64,000 nucleotides of DNA from Sipunculus nudus (lineage: Eukaryota; Annelida; Sipuncula; Golfingiida; Sipunculidae). Positions 1-10,000 of the stretch are shown in pieces. How positions within the stretch are numbered: the stretch's first letter is position 1; every line of letters begins with the position of its first letter. The position numbers and the translations under genes were made by a program. The stretch covers positions 53,536,019 to 53,600,018 of the forward strand of contig CM049306.1 of assembly GCA_026874595.1 (NCBI GenBank), in the 5' to 3' direction. Below the pieces are notes generated by a model, which was not told the origin of the DNA, did no database searches, and saw only the letters and a program-made list of their open reading frames with translations.

Positions 1-1
1 G

Positions 2-114
2 GATTTACTCAACCTGTATGAAAGAATGCTATTCAGTGCAAGAAAATGCTTTCGGGGAGTTGTGGAAATTCCAAGTTTGAGAAATCTGTCGATGGAAGCA
101 GCACTGGTGAGGAG
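2..114 (+). CDS. possible partial exon of an unidentified gene at the left edge
   Basis: From base 2 the second frame is open for 38 codons with protein-like composition (reads LLNLYERMLFSARK, then FRGVVEIPSLRN). It is cut by a good splice donor (GAG|GTAAAT after base 114); without splicing it would stop at 116-118. I do not recognise the family. The 5' side lies outside the window, and no following exon was found before PSMD4. It could be the tail of a neighbouring gene or a chance open stretch. Confidence 0.3.
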
Positions 115-119
115 GTAAA

Positions 120-380
120 TACATGTCGGGCTTAGGTTCTGTAACTTTTTTAACATTCGTCAGCAATTTAGTTGTCGTAAATAAGGAATAAAACCAGAGT
201 TGAAAAAAGGTAATTTATTAGCCTTGGTCAATTTAGATAATTGTGACATTGTCAATGTTGTTGTCAACATTATTAAAGACAATATATGAAAGTTATGAAA
301 ATAGTAAGGCCAGCTATTGTATGTAAATTTGTATAAAGAGTTAAAAAGTAACAATTTTCACGCATTAAATAAAGTGATGT
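120..380. other. AT-rich non-coding spacer
   Basis: Nothing recognisable here. The open frame on the minus strand has low-complexity composition and no family resemblance. Confidence 0.4.
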
Positions 381-381
381 G

Positions 382-668
382 GGGGTCCGTGGTGTAATGG
401 TTAATGTGCCGGAATCATGATCGAAAGGTCGTGATTTCGTTTCCCGGTCAAGGTCCCAAGCCCAAGTGTTCCTCTGTAGACCCGGCAGTAAAAATGGGTA
501 CCAGTAAATACTGGGAAGGTAACCCGTGATGGACTAGTTTCCTAATAAGGAGTTTACCTCCTTAGTCGCTTCACGCTACAGAAAACGGGATTAGCTCCGG
601 CCAAAGGTGCCAGTAGGCTCGAATGTAAAAGCCCATGCATCAGACTTTACCAAACACAAAGTAAGTCT
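382..668 (+). mobile_element. tRNA-derived SINE
   Basis: The first ~70 bases resemble a tRNA gene with an RNA polymerase III promoter: an A-box-like TGGTGTAATGG at 390-400 and a B-box-like GGTCGTGATTTCG at 427-439. They are followed by a non-tRNA body (TACTGGGAAGGTAACC; CGGGATTAGCTCCGG; CCAGTAGGC). A second copy of the body lies at 13640-13855, so this is a dispersed element and not a tRNA gene. The layout is that of core-domain SINEs known from molluscs. The exact superfamily (Meta, V, Deu or other) was not determined. Confidence 0.75.
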
Positions 669-670
669 GA

Positions 671-2890
671 AAAAATAAAATATAGCGTCTCGTTTTAAAT
701 GTTGCTACTCTCAAATAAGCATCTTCCTGTTTGCAATATATTAAAAGCGTTACAGGTACTGGGTGTGATTCATCGCCTTGTTTCCTTACAGTGGTGTTCA
801 ATTTATCTTTAAGAGGAAGGGGGGGGGGGAGACCAGAAACGGGATGGTTATCAAAGTTGAGACAACGTATTTATAAATATATGACACATTGCAAATATAT
901 TACAATTAAGTGTAAGGCTTTAAAAGTATGGTATTCTGTTTCCAGTATAGGTTACCGTTATTTCTAAACCAGGTTAAGATATATAATATTTCAAACTCAG
1001 AAATGGAACCTATAATTGTGTAATTCTGTTATCTTAATCTAATACTCATAAAATTAATTCAGTTCACGTTTGTTCGCAATGTTCTCTAAAACCGCGTTGT
1101 GTACAATATTGTGCCATACATCATTTTAAAGGTTATTGTCCCCGCATTGACATAGGCGATATGAAAATAAATAATTTGTAATATACATAATTTTGAGTGA
1201 TTTTTCCGTTTTTTTTACCGAGCACAGCCGAACTGCCTTCGGCAGTCACCGGAATGCGTGCATCGTGGTCCCTTAACCTCTAACACTAAGGACTATTGTC
1301 CATATGAATAACGCTTGCTTTCAATGAGGGATTTGACCCACGTGCGTGGTCAGTAAAAGAGAAAAGCACATGTTTCTCGCTTTATGAAATGGAGAGTTCA
1401 ACCCATGGGGATTAATGACAAAACCTAATTCAAGGTCCCAATTTCAGGAACAGGGCTGGGGTGGTGTCGGCGCTTTCATTTTTCTGCTTCTGCTACTTAC
1501 GATGTATGCATATTTCTGTTTCCTTCTTCAGGAACAGTTTCCTTGCAACGTACATTTAAGTAATCTTTCATGTGTTCCTCACATCAACCTATTCTTTATA
1601 CGTCCAACGATAGAAACTAGTCAACTATCAACGAAACACTGTATGCCTCCACTCCAGTTCCGGTTCGCAATGTAAACCATAACTGACCAGGTATTCAAGA
1701 CAAACATACCAAGATATGACTTTTGCCACGAGCACAGCGCCACAAAATAACAGTAAATAAATTAGTTGTACATATCGTATTCCGAGAATATTCCACCAAA
1801 AATCTGTATTTTCTTTTAACTTTTATAATAAAAAATGATTCAATATCTCAGTAAATATATCACCCAAACCGCGGTAAAAAGCCCGGTATACCGGGTTTAT
1901 CAGCTAGTCATTAATATATTCCATTTCCTCTACATAAATAATATTCTCTGAATAGCAGGGGGAAGATTACATCGATCGTCCCCTATGCTAAACGTAGGTG
2001 TGTGTGTGTGTGTGTGTGGGGAAATATACCCCCCCCTATTGATGCCCCTGTATCCTTACATACATAAATTATACAGATCAATTCATTTTTCGACTGAAAT
2101 ACATCTGCGATGATGGTTTTAATCATAGTTGGGGTTTTACTGTAATTTTAAATACTTCATGTCAATGTATGTTAAGCAGTATATATAATTTTGGATCTCG
2201 ACGCCGCTATGTCGGTCAATTGTATTTTGATATGTATTTTTGCCTGAGAAAATAGAGAAATACTTAAAAAAACACTTGCAAATGAAAATAATTTTGAGTT
2301 ACTCAAGGCATCGCATATCTATGAAATTAGGTCTCCAAATAAGGTAAGAAGTGCCAAAGGTATCAAGCGTCTGGAATTTGTTTTCAATGCTCAGCCATTG
2401 AACTCTCTAGTGTCGTTTTAATCTTTATGCAGTGTTTTAGACTTCGGCTTTGTGGCGTTTTTAACCTTTTTTCTCAGCCTTCTGGGTTTCGTTTTTTCTG
2501 TGACATTTTCAGCAGTTTCCCCCTTGACCATCGAGCATCAGACAAATATCCTTTCGGACAGTACGCCTCCGCCTCTGGTCACAGGAATTTATTTCATCTG
2601 TTAGGATGAGTGGGACCCTGGCGTAGGTACCATCTAGCGTCACGTTAATAAATTAATTTTCCACTGGCTCAGACATGTCCCTTTTTTTAAAGCATATCCG
2701 CTTGGCCCATGTGACCCTCCGACACCAAATTGATGAGCCAGTTTCATTGCATTTAAGGAGAAATTTTGAAACCGTTACCCTAGTAAGGATACTACGGACA
2801 GCTTTAAACAAGGCCCAACAAGTTTGTTGGAACCCAGTTACAGGTGGTCCTGATTTTCATTTGCTGTAATCAGAAACAAGTTTCTCGACG
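671..2890. other. non-coding region, nothing firm
   Basis: No supported gene. It contains a tight hairpin at 1232-1246 (ACTGCC TTC GGCAGT), which resembles the 5' hairpins of other elements in this window and may mark an old insertion, and a TG microsatellite at 1998-2018. The open frames at 1415-1675 and 2427-2869 have no recognisable product. Confidence 0.4.
1998..2018. repeat. (TG)n microsatellite
   Basis: About ten TG dinucleotides in a row, with no gene nearby. Confidence 0.9.
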
Positions 2891-2908
2891 GCTTTAACCC
2901 AGTAATGG

Positions 2909-3711
2909 AACAAGAGCACCGCAAGGTGCTTAATACACGTTTTATGTCTTGTAAGTTGTGACTTCATTAAGTATGCGTGAGTTTTGGCGAAATCTAATTC
3001 AGGTGAAAACTCTATTTTTACATATTTATAATGAATTTTTGTAAATCACTACAACGCCATAAATGTCTGGTAACCTCTGACCTCATTTAATATGCATGGA
3101 TTTTGCGGAATCGAACTTAAGTGAGATATTATATTGGTTAATATTTCTCTTGAGCTTCATCAAAATGCATCATATTCCTGGTAAGTTATTGCGGCTACAC
3201 CACAAAGAAGCCTGATGACCCCTGACCCCAATAAACATGTATGGGTTTGCCTGTAATTGAACTATACTTTATCTGTTGGTAAGTACTAACGGAAGGTTTT
3301 GTGAAATCGATCAAAGCCCTGGTAAGTTATTGTGACAATAAGTGACACTTTGGTGACACTAAAAGTTAATGGACGGAGGCAAGCTGACACCAAAAATAAG
3401 ATCTGGTGACCTCTGACTTCATGTAATATGCGTGTATTTTTCCAGGAATTTAATTTAGGGGAGAAACTCAATTGGTAATATTGATAATAGTTAATCGCGA
3501 GAACATCACAAAGTAGCCATGGGACCTTTTGACCTTATTAAACTATAGGCCCTAATCAGGCGAGATAATCTATTGGTAAGAAGTTATTGCGAGTTTCGTG
3601 AAAATCAATCAAATAACTGGTAAGTTACCATGGCGACACTAAAAGTAACCGGACTGAAAATCGGACCGTTGGTATACCTAAATACCTCCCGTCAGAGACG
3701 GCCATATTATA
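2909..3711 (+). mobile_element. hairpin-ended satellite element (GAGCACC family), copy 1
   Basis: It starts AACAAGAGCACCGCAAGGTG, which folds as AGCACC-GCAA-GGTGCT (2915-2930). Inside are degenerate tandem units, each with a version of GGTGACCTCTGACTTCATG followed by AATATGCGTG (about 2948, 3069, 3214, 3408). It ends in a second hairpin, CCGTC-AGA-GACGG (3689-3701). A fragment of the same family lies at 42700-43065. The build matches non-autonomous Helentron / pearl-type elements; that assignment is an inference. Confidence 0.55.
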
Positions 3712-3760
3712 AGTGACCCAGGGGTCATGACGCTCAGCTGATCTCTGACACTGAGAAATT
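3712..3760 (+). mobile_element. 5' terminus of a GACCCATGGGTC-family element, truncated
   Basis: AAGTGACCCAGGGGTCATGA followed by CGCTCAGCTGA matches the 5' ends of the elements starting at 30333 and 35576. It directly abuts the end of the preceding element. No matching 3' terminus (AGCTGAGCT) follows, so the copy is truncated or has decayed. Confidence 0.55.
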
Positions 3761-4049
3761 CTTTACTATTGATGTTATGATCTGGTGAAAAATATTAAAG
3801 GAACCTTGAACAATGGGTATAATGATATCCAGAGTGTTCAAACTCGTGCTTATTGCCGATAGTCCTTAGAAAATAAGTAACAGTGACCGGAGTTAAGGTT
3901 TTCAAGATTTTACCAGGAACTCCCTAATTGCTAAGTTAGAAATTACTTTGTCAAACTGCTTTGACTTGTGTCCATCTGAGTTATAGTGTATTCAAATTAT
4001 GTTGTTTCACATCTGTTTTTCAGTTATTACTAAGTTTGTCAATTTGACA

Positions 4050-4745
4050 TTGCAATCTTCCTTCAAACAGTCCCACAGTACTGAAACTGCTCTTCTGTGA
4101 GTGCAATCAGACATTCTACAAGTCAATGGCCGACAGGAATGCGTACTTCTTGTACTATTTTTTTTTTGGCTGCCTTTGATACAGCTGATCCCAAGTTACT
4201 GTCAAACAGACTTAAATTATGGTATGGTTTGACTTCAGCAGCCTTCGGATAGTTTAAATACTATCTCCCAGACTGTTAAAAGCCGTCCTGGTTAAGGGTG
4301 GGAGGTCAGATAGTGTACTACTCAAAAATGGAGGACTGAAGAGGCCTGTTCATGGTTCATTTCTTTTTACTTTGAACTCAGCACTGCTTGGTGATATCAA
4401 CAGGAGACAACATTAGCTATAATCTCTATGCCGATGACACCTAATTACACCTAATGTTCAAACATTCTACCAATGAAGAAAGCTCTTTTGAGGCTAGAAA
4501 AATCATGAGTGAAGGATGTGTAGCTGAAGTATAGTCTTGGATGTCAAATAACTTCCTAAAGCCTAATGATGACAAGACTGAATTCCTTATAACAGGAAGC
4601 AAAAATAAGCTCACCATGCTTTCCTCCAGCCCAACTCTTAATGTCGGAGAAGCCACAATTGTGCCATCACACAGTGCCGACAATATTGGTGCTATATTTG
4701 ACTCATGTTTAAAGGAGCCCAATCACATAAAGGTAATCCATTGGA
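4050..4745 (+). pseudogene. decayed non-LTR retrotransposon reverse transcriptase
   Basis: Fragments of a reverse transcriptase appear in order but in more than one frame and broken by stops: HSTETALL (4074-4097), a DTADPKLL stretch near 4180-4200, the catalytic LYADDT (4424-4441, followed at once by a stop), and a continuous stretch beginning MSNNFLKPNDDKTEFLITGS at 4541. The last motif is typical of CR1/L2/Jockey-group LINEs. No endonuclease domain or 3' tail was identified. With frameshifts and stops this is a dead, probably 5'-truncated copy. Confidence 0.8.
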
Positions 4746-4774
4746 GCTTTATAAAAATAGGCCAGAAAATGTGA

Positions 4775-5690
4775 ATACCACCGCACACAGGCTGCTTGTT
4801 TTGTTTATATAAACTTATTTGTAATATGCGAGGCCAGCCAAAATAAAACAAATTCAACATGGGCATCTGGTTGCACATCAGATAAGCCAGAGCTTTGCAA
4901 ATGGCATTTTGCAACAAGTGACCTTTCTACCTCTGTGTATATGCAAACACCATCTTGGTTACATATTTTCCCCATTTGCTGTGTTACCAAACATTTTGTT
5001 GATAAACAAATTCATACATCCTTCTTGAAGGCCTTATAAGAACATTTCACAACCAAAATTATCCTTAGATCATTAATTTATACAAAAAGGAAACCAGGAA
5101 ATCAGACATTCTTTTTCAAAAGGTAGGTGAAAGGGCACATTTAACCTCTGGACCACATACTAGAGTTTATTCCACCATCCCTGTTCATCTGTTTTTATGA
5201 TTATTTTCAGTTAAATTTGTCAAACAAAACTTGCACCAATGGCAAAAAAAAGGATAATGAGCAATTTTAGGTATCATACCTGCTAATGATACAAATATTA
5301 TTCACTTTACTTCCTGGTTGAAATGTCTGTTATATATTTGTGATCCATAGCCTTCGTAACAAGTGGCCATTGTTTGTCCTTAAGGGATTTCGTTGAAGAA
5401 TTTGTGACATAACAGTGTAAACAGGGGTTGGCAGCTCTTTATCTTCCATTCTGTAGTAATGCATGGATGCTTTTTGTGTGTGTAACATCTATTATGATGT
5501 CATCAATGTTCTCTGTCATGTCCATGTCATATGGATGATAAGATGGTGGTAAAGTGCTGCTATAAGACTAGTTTCTCACAATATGGTTTTAAATTATTTA
5601 CAACCATGATAATGATATGAGGTAGGTCATTACTTCCAAATTAGTTAATTTTGATTTTCCTCTTTGTGTTCCTGGTGCAAACATTTTTGC
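4775..5690. other. non-coding spacer
   Basis: No supported gene or repeat structure was found. Open frames on the minus strand (4723-4990) lack recognisable similarity. Confidence 0.35.
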
Positions 5691-5739
5691 TGTTCCTTTA
5701 CTTGCAAAAAATAATCACAACAGGCAAATTTGTGGAAAT

Positions 5740-6475
5740 AATGTCCCCCGCTTTGGGATCTTGTTTTTCATGCTTGATAAAGGACGGGCAGACAGAGTGA
5801 CAGACAGACAGACAGACAGACAGAAGCCAGACACTCCAAAACAAATCCCAACCAGGGTATGGATGAAAGCAATTACTGACCAAAATTTGAATGTAATCGG
5901 ATAATATTGAGGAAAGTTATCGCACAGAAATGAAAACCTGATTAACTGACAGTGACAGACAGACCGATGGACAAAAGCCAGACACTTCAAAACAAATCCA
6001 AACCAAGGTAAGCATGACAGCAATCACTGACCAAAATTTGAATGACATCGGATAATATTTAGGAAAGTTATAGCTGGGAAATGAAAATATGACATGGACA
6101 GACAAAGTGACAGACAGACAGGGAAAAGCCAGACACTCCAAAACACATCCCAACCATGAGAGCAATCACTGCCTAAAACTTGAATGAAATCAGATAATGT
6201 TGAGGAAAGCTATCGCACATTGAAAATTTGCCGGACTGACAAACAGAGTTACAGATAGACAGACTGACAGATGTCAGACACTCCAAAACCACTCCCAACC
6301 AAGGTATGCATGAGAGCAAATAATGACCCAAATTTGGATGAAATCGGATAATATTTAGAAAAGTTATCGCACAGAAACAAAACCTGACGGAGGGACAGGG
6401 AGACAGACAGACAGACAGACAAACCCAAAACATTGTCCCTCGCATCCTTAGGTGGGGGGGTGGGGGGGGGGGGGG
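5740..6475. repeat. tandem array of ~150-160 bp units rich in GACA
   Basis: About four to five units repeat a block reading AGACACTCCAAAACAAATCC, then CAACCAAGGTATGCATG, ACTGACCAAAATTTGAATG and ATCGGATAATATT, separated by (GACA)n tracts (for example 5801-5825, 6110-6121, 6403-6422). The array is bounded by G/C runs (GTCCCCC near 5743 and a long G run at 6451-6475). A single matching monomer occurs at 11545-11690. Overlapping minus-strand open frames reading CLSVCLSV come from the GACA tracts and are not genes. Confidence 0.8.
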
Positions 6476-6480
6476 ACAAA

Positions 6481-6893
6481 ACAGAAGACAGGGGTGGTGG
6501 AATGGGATACAGCCCTACACTCGGATACAGTGAAGGAACTTGTTGTGTTTTGTTAACTATTTATTCATGATAATACACAATGACATAATGAATCCAATTT
6601 GCATCTGCTCACCAGTGGTGCCAAGCATGACCTGTATTATTAGTTCCTGCTGAAAGTAAGACTTCCATTACATTCATATGTGTGTATACTGGACACAGGT
6701 AGGAAATAATATCCATGATTATATCAGTGGTAATCTTTGTATGGGGCTGCAACTGTAGGGGCAGAATGTTGTATGAAACCATCATCTTGCCAGTACAGTT
6801 TGTACATTAACTATAATCCATGTAAACTGTCAGATACTTTCATGAAAATGTCTGTAATAAAATTGTCCGTACAGTAGAGGAGTGTAGTATAAT
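6481..6893 (-). other. PSMD4: PSMD4 3' UTR / downstream region
   Basis: This lies just past the PSMD4 stop codon on the minus strand. Possible polyadenylation signals AATAAA occur at 6893-6898 (overlapping the stop) and 6560-6565. The real 3' end cannot be chosen from sequence alone. Confidence 0.35.
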
Positions 6894-7079
6894 TTATTTA
6901 TCTCCTTTTTTATCATCTTTCTTGTCGTCGTTTTTGGATTGGTCGTCTTTCTGTGTTAGAGATCCAACGACTTGCTGGATGGCTGCGCTGCGTGGGTCCA
7001 CTCCAGGTAGTCCTTCGAGTACACTTTGTAAGAAAGCTGGATCATTCATCACCTCCGCTAAGTCTTCCTCCTCCTCCTC
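6894..7079 (-). CDS. PSMD4: PSMD4 coding exon 11 (last)
   Basis: It follows acceptor TTTTACAG and begins with a run of Glu codons, then [20 protein letters not shown] and [16 protein letters not shown]. It ends in a Lys/Asp-rich tail and TAA at 6894-6896. 186 nt, residues 330-390. This C-terminal block is the conserved end of animal Rpn10. Confidence 0.96.
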   Translation of the reverse strand, partial: EEEEEDLAEVMNDPAFLQSVLEGLPGVDPRSAAIQQVVGSLTQKDDQSKNDDKKDDKKGDK

Positions 7080-10000
7080 CTGTAAAAAGAATATGGCAAA
7101 TTTTATGTACAGACCTAGATATGTAGTCCCAGCCTATATGCACACCTCCCACAAGGATCCCTCATCAAACTACCATGTGCTGTACATAGTCATGCTTCAG
7201 TAACATGTGATCATCTGGAAACTGCAGGACAAACCTGGCCTCAAATACCAATGAATGGGAAACCTCCTTCTGGGACAAAGGAATCACAATGTCACATTTG
7301 TATATAATCCCATAATTAAAAATATATTATAGTGATCCAGATTACCTAAGAAAAATAATACCTTGCTACCTTGCAGAGGTATGACAAACAAACTCATGAT
7401 CAATATCCGTACAATCATTATTACTCTATAGAAATTCCCTAACTATGAAAACATACCAGGAAACAATGCGTCTCTGATGTAGTGTTGCTTTTGAAACAGA
7501 TTATAAGTGGTGAGAACTGATAAAATTGAGAACATGTGGTTAAATATGCCCCTACCCCTCTACTATGAAACAGACCCAGGTCCTGTTGTAGTGGGGTTTC
7601 TCAGGTAAGTCTTGTATCAGGCCTATATAGTTACAATAGTGATACCTTAATGTCAAACACTGTTTAATTCAAACAGAAACTAAAACTGTAAAACAGACCA
7701 CAGCACACTTATAAGCACCATGAATGCATATAGTCATACAGATAAACATGATTAACCAACAAATTTCAGGACAATCAATCAGTTTCTGAGAAATCTCTTT
7801 TCATCAATTTTTTTTTATTAAAATGGACCATTATTAGTAAAGTGACAAACAACATTGAGTGAAACTATAAGCAACTGTGAAAACATGCCTGACTTAAACA
7901 CTTTTTCAGGTTTTATCATGACAGCAAAACTGTTTAGGCTTAATTTGTGAGCAAGTTTTATTCAAACTTTCAATGATAACCAGTATTTCAATTATGAGAC
8001 CCATTACTTCAATTTCATGTGCTGATACAAAACAAGCATGTATCTGACTTTCTAGATATTCAGAGAGTCCTACCACGGGGCACAGAATACAGATATATAT
8101 ACAACCTGATTGCAGTTTCTAAAGAGATTTCACCAGGACCTTTCTTAGCATTCCAAGTGTTGTCTGATTGCATTTCTTGGCGTTGTGCCAGGTTTGGTGG
8201 TGAAACCCAGAAAAAATTGCTAGAAAAAGCAGCAGGAAGGAGGTATATGTAGAATGACTGAAGTCAGACCTGCTAAAAGGTAAATGACCAAAAACAAAGA
8301 GTAAGTGCTCTGGAAAAAAGACAGGCTTACTTTGAAATGCAGAGTGAAAAAAGAGTTAAATAAGTGAAAATTCCCTATATTTTTTTTTAATCAAACACTG
8401 AATAAGATGTGCTTCACATACGCATGTTTATATATATTATATCACTGCCATTGTCCTTAAAACAGAGACATGGAGGATGCGAATCTCCCTGTATGAAGAT
8501 GAGGGCATTTTTCACATGTAGTGATGCATGCTGGACACAAAAATTGTGAAGGGACCCATTGTTTTCTAACTGGACTATAACTGTTTTAGCATGAGAGAAA
8601 TGGTATATCTCGAAATTCTTTTACTGAAAAAAAAGAGGAAAAAAGTGCTGCTAAAGAATGAAAAAAGAGTAACCAGCATCATTTACAGTAAATTGTCAAA
8701 AATAGAGTGACTCTTTTAAAAAAGTTATTTGGCAGGCCTGTGAAGTGTACAACCCCAGTGCAAGGAGTGTCTTATTGTACAGACTTCGTCATATTCCTCA
8801 AGAGAGAGTGGTCTGAGTACTCGTGTTTGCGCTCTCAGATCCTTTAGTTAACTGCATCATGATGTTTATAATAATGGGATGAACAATATCCCACAAACCT
8901 TGGTGTCCTGAGCTTCTGCCCCCTCTGTAGCAGACTCCTCAACATCCATGGGACTCTCCCCTTCATCCTTCTCATCTGTTAAAGAGTGACATCTGGTGAG
9001 TGCTGACAGAACTAAATGTACATTTTCACAAAAACACTTCTCATTCTTAAACTTTTTCATATCAGTATCTTCTATATTCCACCTTCTAGACAAATTGTGC
9101 CAATTTTAACATGTATTTCAGTATTTTAATGCATCAGCATAAACAAAAAAAAAATCCCTATTTATCTTGTAGTTGTTCTTCATCATGCAGATACCTGTAG
9201 ACTAAAACCATGATTGGTTGATACAAATTTGCATATTAAGGGCAAAACAAATTTTTGTTTCACATTACTACTTCATCCAGGGTATCCACGAAGATATTTA
9301 ATTTTGATTTGAGGTTTAACCCCCAGTGACTCTTTGAGATCTATAGGTAGTGCATTTTAATATGACCAGTTTCATATAACTCCACCAGGTGTCTCCCTCC
9401 ACCACTGAGTATTTTTTGTGGCCTATGATCTGATCGCTTTTATGTCTCTAATGGCAAATTTTATATGTGCACTGATGTTTCTTATTCTGCTCTTGTGTAC
9501 CATTTTGATTAATAGGGGTTTTCAAACAGACAAACATAATGGGGAGTTTTAAAAATATAATTAGACAAGACAAGAAATCTAATGATCTAAAAGGTATTAA
9601 TCAATTCAAATTATTTTATTACAAAAAATCATTTGTGCTTATGAATACTATTTGAATTTCAAACCTGTTAACGATTGGGGTATATTGGGCAATATTATCG
9701 GTATATCAATTCTTGTATTGCGTATCGTGAAATCATATTCATGTATCAATATTTTTTTATAATTTGTTAAACATGACAATGATGTGATTGTGCAAAACCA
9801 ATTCAAAACTCCCTTATTGGAAAGTTAGTTGCAGATGCAAGGTTAAAAGATAACTTTCATTTTACATGTTTATTTGAATTATGTCAACAATACGTTGGTA
9901 GTTATCTGAGTAATTTTGTATTATTTCCTGTGAAATAAGCACACCTGCATATACTTTTATTGTCATTATATTTAACCTGATAATAAATTTATAACATGTA

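Noticed and set aside
382-455. A tRNA gene
   Set aside because: A and B boxes are present but the fold and anticodon region are imperfect, and the sequence continues into a repeated SINE body.
4541-4774. An intact small gene
   Set aside because: It is the C-terminal part of a LINE reverse transcriptase; upstream parts are in other frames with stops.
5698-6479. Overlapping minus-strand ORFs with CLSVCLSV-type protein
   Set aside because: They are translations of the GACA tracts and the ~150-bp units; the pattern repeats with the array and has no protein-like change.
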